Of a stretch of DNA of 55,189 nt, positions 50,101 through 55,189 are shown piece by piece. Position 1 is the first letter of the stretch. Each line of letters starts with the position of its first letter. The notes below the pieces were generated by a model. That model was not told the origin of the DNA. It ran no database searches and saw nothing but the letters and a program-made list of their open reading frames with translations. The DNA lies in NCBI GenBank assembly GCA_004367505.1, contig SFCB01000110.1, forward strand, positions 1-55,189, in the 5' to 3' direction. The stretch comes from Chloroflexi bacterium OHK40 (GTDB lineage: Bacteria > Chloroflexota > Chloroflexia > Chloroflexales > Chloroflexaceae). The position numbers were made by a program, and so were the translations under genes.

Positions 50101-50814
50101 GAGCTCACGGGGAACCCCGGGGAGGAGCTCGTGGGCAGGGCGCAGCGGATCGGGCTGGCCCGCGAGCAGGGCGTCGGCGCGGATGGGCGCGCTGGCTGGC
50201 GCGGTGTCGGTGAGCAGGTGGTAGAGGGTAGCGGCGAGGGCGTAGAGGTCGGAGCGGGGCTCGGTGCCGCTGCCATCGATCTGCGCGAGCGGCGCGTACT
50301 GGAGCGTGTAGCCGAAGAAGCTCTGGGGCTGGCCCACGCCCTTGGCGAGCCCGAAATCGAGCAGCACGATCTGGCCCTCGGGGGTGAGCTTCAGGTTCTG
50401 GGGCTTGATATCGCGGTGGAGCACCGGCGGCTGGCGCGTGTGGAGGTAGTCAAGCGCGGCCAGGAGCTGGTCGGCCCAGGTGACGATCTCATCGACGGGG
50501 AAGGGCGCGGCGCGGCGAGCCTGGAGAGCGGCAAGATCGGCGCCACTGAAGAACTCCATCACCAGGAAGCGCCCACCACCGTCACGGAAGTAGTCGATCA
50601 CCTTGGGGAGGGCCGGGTGGCGCAGGGCGGCAAGGATCTGGGCCTCGCGCTCGAAGGCCTCGGCATTCTCCTCGGCGCTGCCGATCATCTGTTTGAGGGC
50701 CACCGTGTTCCGCAGGCGTCGGTCGATCGCCTCGTAGACGGCGCCCATGCCGCCACGTCCAACCAGGCGCACGATCTGGTAGCGCTGGAACAGCAGAGAT
50801 CCGGGCTCGAGCAT
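47155..50814 (-). CDS. Ser/Thr protein kinase fused to a STAND-type NTPase and helical repeats
   Basis: A 1219-aa cytoplasmic protein. Residues 12-270 are a complete Hanks-type kinase: VGRGGMGAVYEA, Lys42, HRDIKPQN (133-140) and DFGLAKG (153-159). After a linker comes a P-loop NTPase: Walker A GESGVGKTS (361-369) and Walker B LLLIFDALNEY (432-442). From about 700 to the end there are helical, HEAT-like repeats. No membrane helix is present. The start at 50814 opens MLEPGSLLFQRYQIVRLVG. Kinase-STAND proteins act as signal switches in bacteria; a role in defence or stress is possible but not shown. It is divergent from an FHA regulator. Confidence 0.92.
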   Translation of the reverse strand: MLEPGSLLFQRYQIVRLVGRGGMGAVYEAIDRRLRNTVALKQMIGSAEENAEAFEREAQILAALRHPALPKVIDYFRDGGGRFLVMEFFSGADLAALQARRAAPFPVDEIVTWADQLLAALDYLHTRQPPVLHRDIKPQNLKLTPEGQIVLLDFGLAKGVGQPQSFFGYTLQYAPLAQIDGSGTEPRSDLYALAATLYHLLTDTAPASAPIRADALLAGQPDPLRPAHELLPGVPRELSALLGRALALRREDRPSSAAAMRDELRVAAVQVADTVGAGMLRPAALPTPADPVVVHGRPISVDWEQVAAAARAQAEPVLRELAGTPRRLGPFLPETYVHRAATEAELQSFLRGPSGALLLVGESGVGKTSLLAHWAQRVRESGDAVLFYRCGGSLGAELDREIARDLGREAPELLTHDLAQIARLAAGAGRRLLLIFDALNEYRSGASAGPEALLKQIDALVGRVAGPHLRVVISCNSATWGQLERAGATRLYWAAYHHGPDGEPLLGLGPFTDGELAEAYARYQRFFQLQTPLENLPLSLRERLHRPLMLRMIAESYRDGPIVLAARGLSLGLFRRLVEERVRQRREQLFLDELAAEMLHRGQPAVPVADLARNERLRDEVLSDDPDSSYCRLLDGGILAEQGGDIFTGEVVSFAYAELGAFVLARHLLRDGAARDGVPAAVAALVERARSFPLAADVARYVLLIARQPEAIAALAQSPDIELRELVTRSLVELHADDPGAATELIKTLCQRDSDEARRTALKAAYYIGPRAREIFLWAAGRGSPALRRVTRDALYLIWRSDPDFTYGLLKDLVARIGPGALRDLRTMLEFFFELSVVIYINHPERPDVRDATVELYYELARQRLHLDVLNTGVFGKTVEDLIFQAVASAFSQPILDTMMLAEIVPVEPFFALPHEQRAVLVRAAPLFDPSTPLAPYLADLEALLRAEHEVFPLVGAAHCAIHAFANPSGTAPVIRELFRRLPPRGRLWLLLGFSVLLPQTPAAWAPLVEELTEALFRDHPDLVYGAAPSVLQSFDILLLPLGLVYGKLGQTMPLIELLLQDGLLRDDRRQVERVVAGLAAVGFYFPEPTLRLLGEVVAATGNSLPAAMVSTLATIRTLHLDAVDVFMARVGLSDELQRRVAASADTELVRRYIYWLGLYNQVVHSCLFYPRMRRQMAMGAMEMLARARAPQEFIGAYTATVFRMLREAGFNLSEWTLP

Positions 50815-50849
50815 GGTGTCACCACGGGGGCATGGCGTCGCTGCGGCGT

Positions 50850-50890
50850 ATTGTAGCAGATCGCCGCGAAGGGCGGCGGTGCGGTACAAT
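50850..50890. promoter_or_regulatory. Divergent promoter region, kinase-STAND / FHA regulator
   Basis: A -10-like TACAAT occurs on both strands: minus at 50850-50855 (kinase, 36 bp to its ATG) and plus at 50885-50890 (FHA gene). The plus-strand box ends 6 nt before the FHA ATG, so that mRNA would have almost no leader. Only 82 bp separate the two genes, so joint regulation is likely. No good -35 boxes are seen. Confidence 0.5.
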
Positions 50891-50896
50891 GGAGCT

Positions 50897-51547
50897 ATGA
50901 GCACCCATGAGGAGAGCCCGCCGGCACGGCTGGTGGCGCTGAGCGATGAGGTGGAGCCGGCGGAGCTGGCCCTAAGCGGGGCCGAGCATACTGTGGGCCG
51001 CGCGCCCGGCTGCGATATCGTGGTGCGCCGGCAGACCGTTTCGCGTCTGCACGCGCGCATTCTCCGCGAAGGCCCGCGCTATGTCCTCTATGACGTAGGC
51101 AGCGCCAATGGCACCTTTGTGAATGGCCAGCGCCTCACCGCGCCCCACCTGCTCGGCCACCGCGATACGATCGGCCTCGGCGCCGCCGGCGATCTGCTAC
51201 GCTTTATCGACCCGGACCCGACAGTGGTGCCGAGCTCGCGCCTGCGCTTCGACGAGCGGACGCAGAGCTTTTCTCTCGCTGGCCAGCTCCTGGATCTCAC
51301 GCCGGCCCAGCATCGCCTGCTGCTGCACCTCTATCGCCACCTCGGGGCACTCTGCACCCGCGAGGCATGTGCCGCCGCCATCTGGGGCCGCGATTACGAC
51401 CCGGGGCTCGACGCCGAGGCCCTCGATCGGGCGGTGAGCAACCTGCGGGCAGCCCTGCGCCGCGCCGATCCAACCGCCGAGCTCATCCAGACTCGCCGCG
51501 GGTTGGGGTATACGCTGCTGCCCGCTAGCGAAGCGCAGCGCGAGTGA
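50897..51547 (+). CDS. FHA domain - winged-helix (OmpR/PhoB-type) regulator
   Basis: A 216-aa protein. The FHA domain (about 28-100) keeps the phosphothreonine-binding residues: Gly34-Arg35, Ser49, His52 and Asn71-Gly72. The C-terminal domain (about 115-210) is an OmpR-type winged helix: LDLTPAQHRLLLHLYRHLG, DRAVSNLRAALRR and TRRGLGYTLL. The FHA domain stands where a response regulator has its receiver. The divergent Ser/Thr kinase is the natural candidate to make the phosphothreonine it reads. GGAG lies 3 nt before the ATG, closer than usual. Confidence 0.93.
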   Translation: MSTHEESPPARLVALSDEVEPAELALSGAEHTVGRAPGCDIVVRRQTVSRLHARILREGPRYVLYDVGSANGTFVNGQRLTAPHLLGHRDTIGLGAAGDLLRFIDPDPTVVPSSRLRFDERTQSFSLAGQLLDLTPAQHRLLLHLYRHLGALCTREACAAAIWGRDYDPGLDAEALDRAVSNLRAALRRADPTAELIQTRRGLGYTLLPASEAQRE

Positions 51548-51901
51548 GCGCAGCGGCGCGCCGATTGCCTCTGCGCATCCGAGCTCGCTTGAGGCCGGGC
51601 AGCGCACGTGCGCGGAAGGCACTTGAGCGTGGCCCGTTGTGAGGTAGGCTCCTCTCCCACACGGGCGAGAGCGCCACTGCTTCCGCCCCGCCTGCGTGGG
51701 GGCGCCCTCCGGAGCGGGTATCACGAGCGGCCGGCGCGTCTGGTTGGCAACACGGTCGATGGCACTGGGACGCGCGTAGCCATCACCCCCGTTCTCTGCT
51801 CGCTCCGGGGGCGAAGGAGCGCAGCCCGTCAGGACGGGGCAATCGGCCAATCGCACACCCGATCTGTCCGCCCCTGAAACAGTGGCCACAAGGAGGCGAA
51901 C
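51548..51901. other. Intergenic region between convergent genes
   Basis: 354 bp between the FHA regulator and the WYL gene stop. It is GC-rich with several short GC hairpins. No tRNA, conserved small gene or U-tract terminator stands out. Third-position composition does not support the open frames here. Confidence 0.4.
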
Positions 51902-52936
51902 TCAGCCCTCGACGCCTGCATCAGCGCCGTAGAGCCGGATGAGCCCTGCCGCTGTCTTGCGGAATAACGCGACCAGTTCGGGCGGCTCGTGCACCAGGCA
52001 GGCGTCGCCGTAGCGCAACAGGATCTGGCGCGTCTGCCAGAGGTTCGTCACCATTGCCGTCACCGTGGCGCTACCGTCGTCGTGGTAGACGATCGTCGTA
52101 TCGGGGAAGTAGCTCGCCACGTCGCGGCGCCGCGCCACCCGGGCCACCAGCGTGTAGCGCAGCCGGAAGCGTGGCACGGGGATGCGCTCCGGCGGCAGCA
52201 CTGTCGGCAGCACCTCGACGCTCCCCGCCACGATCCGGTCGAGCCGGTAGTCGATCACGGCGTAGATGCTCTCCCCGCCCGGTGGTGTCACGTCCAGCAG
52301 GGTTGCGTCCAGGTAGCCGTGGCCCTCCGGGCGGAAGGTGATCCCGTAGGGCGCCACGCGGTGGCGCCGCGGTGTATCGTCGTCGAAGCTGCTCAGGTAG
52401 TCGAAGGCCAGTTCGCGCCGCTGCTCACAGGCCGCCTTCACTAGCGCCAGCACCTGCGGGTCGAGCCGCCCACCGCCCGCGCCCACCCGTAGCTGCAGGG
52501 CGCTGCGCCTGCGGCGCAACCGGGCCTGGCGGGCCGGCGGCAGCAGCAGCAGCACCCGCTCCAGCAGCGCGCGCACATTGGCGTGATCGGGCAGCCCGCC
52601 GCCGGCTGGAAAGCTCGCCTCCAGAAAGGCCAGCGCCTCCATGCACGAGTCGGGTAAGTCGAGCAGCGCCAGCTCACCCAGGTCTACGAGGGCGTACCGC
52701 CGCGTGCGCCGGTCGTAGCTGATCCCACAGCCGTACTCGCCCTTGAGCGCATCGAAGTCGTGCTTCAGCGCGGCGGTGGCCGCCTCGGGGTAGCCTTGCT
52801 CGCCAAGTTCGGCGTTGATGGCGGCGATAAGCTCGGCGGAGGTGGCCGGGCCACGGAGCAGGGTGCGCACCAGCAGCAGGCGCCGCCGAAAGGTGAGCCA
52901 GGAGCTGCGCTTGGTCCCGCCGCCGGGGTTACTCAT
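51902..52936 (-). CDS. WYL-domain transcriptional regulator
   Basis: A 344-aa protein. The N-terminal winged helix (about 15-80: TFRRRLLLVRTLLRGPATSAELI) is followed by the WYL domain (about 165-260: RRELAFDYLSSFDDDTPRRHRVAPYGI) and a WCX-like C-terminal extension. WYL proteins sense nucleotides or nucleic acids and often regulate defence or DNA repair genes. The start at 52936 lies inside the end of a small upstream gene (8-bp overlap). The first conserved block begins right after it. No target gene is evident from the context. Confidence 0.88.
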   Translation of the reverse strand: MSNPGGGTKRSSWLTFRRRLLLVRTLLRGPATSAELIAAINAELGEQGYPEAATAALKHDFDALKGEYGCGISYDRRTRRYALVDLGELALLDLPDSCMEALAFLEASFPAGGGLPDHANVRALLERVLLLLPPARQARLRRRRSALQLRVGAGGGRLDPQVLALVKAACEQRRELAFDYLSSFDDDTPRRHRVAPYGITFRPEGHGYLDATLLDVTPPGGESIYAVIDYRLDRIVAGSVEVLPTVLPPERIPVPRFRLRYTLVARVARRRDVASYFPDTTIVYHDDGSATVTAMVTNLWQTRQILLRYGDACLVHEPPELVALFRKTAAGLIRLYGADAGVEG

Positions 52937-53159
52937 GGGTCTGCTCGTGCTGGAGCTGATAGATACTCCATAGGATAGCACGAGCCTCAAACGAGGTGCG
53001 GGCCATGGCGAGGGCCGGGGCGGCCTGGAGCACGAGTATCTCGAGGGCGAGGGCCTCCAGGGCCCAGCCATACTGGGTGTTGGCCTCCTGAGCCAGTGGC
53101 AGCCAGCCCTCCAGCAGTCGCTGGCGTTCGATGGCACCCGGCTCAGCGGGAGCCATCGG
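52929..53159 (-). CDS. Small helical protein, 76 aa, overlapping the WYL gene
   Basis: The ATG at 53159 has GGAGG 5 nt upstream. The 76-residue product is nearly all alpha-helical (RQRLLEGWLPLAQEANTQYGW, then LEALALEILVLQAAPALAMA) with Ala/Leu heptads and no membrane helix. The stop overlaps the WYL start, so the two are translationally coupled. The same frame is open to 53429, where the added 90 residues are Pro/Ala-rich and probably not translated. No family is recognised. Confidence 0.55.
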   Translation of the reverse strand, partial: PMAPAEPGAIERQRLLEGWLPLAQEANTQYGWALEALALEILVLQAAPALAMARTSFEARAILWSIYQLQHEQTHE

Positions 53160-53504
53160 TGCCTCCAGGCCCAAGCGCCGGTTCACAGGCGAGCCGGGTG
53201 CGGCTCCCACGCAGGCATGGGGCGGCGCGCTCCATGCCGGGGCACGTGTCGCGCCTGGCGCTCCGGGCCGCGCCACGCGAGCCGAGGGCGTGGCCCGCAG
53301 GGGCGCCTTCGGCACATCCGCAGGGGCGCCGGGCCGTAGGTGGATCGAGCTGGCTGGCGCGAAGGGCGAGCAGGCAGATCTGCTGGCGGGCGCCGAGGGG
53401 GCCAGGGGCGCGCCATGCTGGGATGGCACGCAGCGTGGCGCGCTCCATCGTCGAGCTCCTCAGAGGCGTGGAGCAGCGGGCTCCACGCCCCCGACCTGTG
53501 ACGG
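53160..53504. other. GC-rich region with possible small gene
   Basis: On the minus strand an ATG at 53448 with GAGGAG 8 nt upstream opens a 101-codon frame to 53143. The product is Ala/Arg/Cys-rich with no recognisable motif, and another frame is open over the same bases. I do not call either as a gene. Nothing else is seen. Confidence 0.3.
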
Positions 53505-54149
53505 CTACTGCCGGGCCAGGCTGACAATTGCCGGCGTGCGATCGAACATCCAGAAGGCGAGGGGAAGACCAAGCCCCAGCGAGAAGCCGACGATGCCCCA
53601 GGCAGCGCCGAGCCAGACACCGCTGAGCCACCAGCCGACGAGCAGGAAGTAGAGCGCTCGCAGCCAGAAGGGGTGCTGGGCCACCTGGCCCTGGCTGACT
53701 ACCACCACGCCGCCCTGGCTCGAGACGTGGGTCTGCGTGCGAACCGGCTTGAGGGTCATCACCTGGGGAATGCGGTTGAGCATGAGTAGGCCAAGGGGCA
53801 GGCCGATGATGCTCACGAGCAGCAACCAGGCGACTCCGGTCCAGATGGCGCCGAGCCAGATGCCGACGAAGCAGAAGTAGAGAGCGCGCACAAGGCAACC
53901 CGGCCCGGCAGTCTGGGCGGCAACCACGACGACGGGGCTGGGCGCCGGCGCAACAGGCGGCGCGTGAACGGTCACGTTGATGGTCTGGGCGAGGGCTGGC
54001 GCAGGTGCTACAGCCGCGGCTGGGGCCGGCACAGAGGCGGCCTCGGCCGTGGCCAGGGGCGCGGCTGAGGCGGGAGAGAGCGCCGCGCCGCAGCCGGTGC
54101 AGAAGCGGGCGTCGTTGGGGTTGAGATGATCGCAGCCGGTGCAACGCAT
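53505..54149 (-). CDS. Zinc-ribbon membrane protein, YccF-like
   Basis: A 214-aa protein. The N-terminus is a zinc ribbon: CTGC at 3-6 and CTGC at 17-20 with 10 residues between. A Pro/Ala-rich linker of about 50 residues follows, then two similar membrane modules (VRALYFCFVGIWLGAIWTGVA and the LRALYFLLVGWWLSGVWLGAA segment). Each is followed by a second helix ending in LNRIPQVMTL or FDRTPAIVSL. The pattern L-P-L-G-x-x-M-x-(N/D)-R-x-P is that of YccF/DUF307 proteins, here in duplicate. The ATG at 54149 begins right before the ribbon. Function unknown. Confidence 0.8.
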   Translation of the reverse strand: MRCTGCDHLNPNDARFCTGCGAALSPASAAPLATAEAASVPAPAAAVAPAPALAQTINVTVHAPPVAPAPSPVVVVAAQTAGPGCLVRALYFCFVGIWLGAIWTGVAWLLLVSIIGLPLGLLMLNRIPQVMTLKPVRTQTHVSSQGGVVVVSQGQVAQHPFWLRALYFLLVGWWLSGVWLGAAWGIVGFSLGLGLPLAFWMFDRTPAIVSLARQ

Positions 54150-54460
54150 GGATGGGGCTCCTTCAAGCTCGTATCGGTGGTACCACTGCGATGAGTGTAT
54201 CCACGAGGGCGCGCGCAAATGCGCCCGAATGGAACACCACCCCGGCACCATCCCTCACGCTTGACGAGGCTCTACCGGCAGCGTACACTGAGGCGCGTCC
54301 CCGGGATTCACGGTGGCGCCGGCTCGCCCAGCGTGGGTGCTATCGCGGGAAAGGGCACGGCTGATCCGGGCCTCCGGCCACTCGGCGCGCAGCCATCCTT
54401 CAATGCGGTGGCGCGGCGCCGGGCACAGCGACGGTGTGCGGTCACCGACGTGGAAAGGCA
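54150..54460. other. Divergent intergenic region with promoter
   Basis: 311 bp between the zinc-ribbon gene (minus) and the LuxR-type gene (plus). It holds the plus-strand promoter at 54261-54289 and about 165 nt of leader before 54461. No small gene is supported. Confidence 0.5.
54261..54289 (+). promoter_or_regulatory. Promoter upstream of the LuxR-type gene
   Basis: TTGACG (54261-54266), a 17-nt spacer and TACACT (54284-54289) give a near-consensus vegetative promoter. Transcription would start near 54296, leaving a leader of about 165 nt before the ATG at 54461. Confidence 0.65.
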
Positions 54461-54979
54461 ATGCTGTTGGACCCGGGTGAGATTCTGCAAGCCGCTGCGG
54501 CGCACCTCTGGCTTCCGCGGCCACGGCCCCTGCTGCTGTATACCCCTCAGCCGCTGCTCATTGCGCGGGAGCTGCCCGCCCCGGCACCATCCCACGTACC
54601 GCGCCGCCCTGCGGATCGGCGGGCGCCGCCTCTCGGGCACCGGGTACGGCTCCTCCCACCGAAGCTCGATCTCGAGGCCTTCCAGCCGATCGCGCTTCCC
54701 GGAGCCTCCCATGCGCTCGCGTCACCGCCTCGCGCCCAACCGTCGGTTGGCCGCACCACACTGCTCGAGGCGCTGAGTGAACGGGAGCTTGAGCTGCTGC
54801 GGGCGCTGGCGCAGGGCTACAGCAACCGCGAGCTGGCGGAACTGCTGGGGATCAGCGCAGGCACTGTGCGCTGGCACCTCACCAACATCTACGGCAAGCT
54901 CGGCGTTCAGCGCCGTACCCAGGCCATCGCCAGGGCTCGAGCGCTCCGGCTGATCGAAGTGTTGCCCGGCTCAACCTGA
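54461..54979 (+). CDS. LuxR-type HTH protein, short form
   Basis: A 172-aa protein. The C-terminal 65 residues are a LuxR/MalT-type helix-turn-helix: LSERELELLRALAQGYSNRE, then GISAGTVRWHLTNIYGKLGV and RRTQAIARARAL. The N-terminal 105 residues are Pro/Leu/Ala-rich with no receiver, PAS or ATPase domain. The HTH closely resembles that of large LAL (MalT-like) ATPase regulators, so this could be a remnant of such a gene or a small stand-alone regulator. The ATG at 54461 has GGAAAGG upstream. An MFS gene begins 75 bp downstream. Confidence 0.8.
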   Translation: MLLDPGEILQAAAAHLWLPRPRPLLLYTPQPLLIARELPAPAPSHVPRRPADRRAPPLGHRVRLLPPKLDLEAFQPIALPGASHALASPPRAQPSVGRTTLLEALSERELELLRALAQGYSNRELAELLGISAGTVRWHLTNIYGKLGVQRRTQAIARARALRLIEVLPGST

Positions 54980-55054
54980 TCTTCGTCAGGTCACAGCGTC
55001 GCCGTCTGCTGCTAGGCTTGCCCGGTGGCAAGCGTTAGAGCAGATGGAGGCGGT

Positions 55055-55189
55055 ATGCTGGGGCTACGAGGATTCGTGCGCACACCCGGCGCGCGGATGT
55101 TCCTGCTGGTGTGGGCTGGCCAGGTCGTCTCGCTCGTGGGCTCGGGGTTGACGCAGTTCGCGCTCGGGGTGTGGGTGTTCACCGTAACG
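55055..55189 (+). CDS. MFS transporter, N-terminal part (runs off the window)
   Basis: The ATG at 55055 has ATGGAGG upstream and opens 45 codons to the window end. The first helix reads MFLLVWAGQVVSLVGSGLTQ followed by FALGVWVFTVT. The G-Q-x-V-S-x-x-G-S-x-L motif is that of the first helix of MFS drug-efflux transporters (MFS_3/DHA3 type). It follows the LuxR-type gene by 75 bp and may share its promoter. Substrate is unknown. Confidence 0.8.
   Translation, partial: MLGLRGFVRTPGARMFLLVWAGQVVSLVGSGLTQFALGVWVFTVT

Noticed and set aside
53143-53448. 101-codon minus-strand frame with a GAGGAG ribosome site
   Set aside because: The product is Ala/Arg/Cys-rich with no motif, an alternative frame over the same bases is equally open, and the end overlaps the better supported 76-aa gene.

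Overview
The window is a chromosomal segment of a GC-rich member of the Chloroflexota, most likely class Chloroflexia (Chloroflexales-like). The basis is the gene content: an alternative complex III cluster joined to a caa3-type oxidase, sbtA/sbtB-type bicarbonate uptake genes, carotenoid genes of the CrtI and CrtO families, glycolate oxidase genes, TnpB and nSTAND1/WD40-type remnants. No photosynthesis gene lies in the window, so phototrophy is not shown. The assignment is inference from protein families, not a phylogeny.

Layout. 1-907: the 5' end of a 16S rRNA gene (minus strand), preceded by a tandemly duplicated 227-bp module made of a near-consensus promoter, a hairpin and a terminator-like hairpin with a U6 tract. 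908-7707: a small unknown gene, pth, a RIO-type kinase, a C45 (penicillin acyltransferase-like) Ntn-hydrolase and three tandem double-GNAT acetyltransferases. 8155-10977: a lipoprotein, an orphan ABC ATPase and a HAD phosphatase. 11044-21468 (minus): actB-actE-actA, a small membrane protein, SCO1, coxB (with two cytochrome c domains), coxA, coxC and subunit IV. This is a respiratory supercomplex operon, but it lacks the NrfD-like quinol-oxidising subunits. 21829-29198 (minus): a glycolate oxidase operon glcD-glcE-glcDE(fusion)-glcF ending in a clear terminator.

29513-32510 is a decayed accessory patch. It holds a PIN-domain remnant, a 5'-truncated and frameshifted tnpB, an XRE-nSTAND1-WD40 gene collapsed by three internal deletions, a set of TATCGC direct repeats and an array of 21-bp palindromes. 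32508-36821: a GIDE-like membrane protein, a phage-antirepressor-domain protein, a beta-propeller lectin-like exported protein and an Rsm22-type methyltransferase. 36877-38628: an HTH regulator plus sbtA-sbtB. 39193-47151: crtI, two histidine kinases, a CrtO-like oxidoreductase, an AhpD-fold protein without its cysteines and a UbiA prenyltransferase. 47155-51547: a 1219-aa Ser/Thr kinase-STAND protein divergent from an FHA-winged-helix regulator. 51902-55189: a WYL regulator with a small overlapping partner, a zinc-ribbon YccF-like membrane protein, a LuxR-type regulator and the start of an MFS transporter.

How the genes fit together. The central theme is aerobic electron transport (ACIII-type cytochromes to an A2-type caa3 oxidase) and carbon handling: bicarbonate import by SbtA/SbtB and glycolate oxidation to glyoxylate. 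Around it sit carotenoid/isoprenoid genes and several signalling genes. The most unusual items are the duplicated rRNA leader module, the doubled and fused glycolate oxidase, the kinase-STAND/FHA-wHTH pair and the collapsed nSTAND1 locus.
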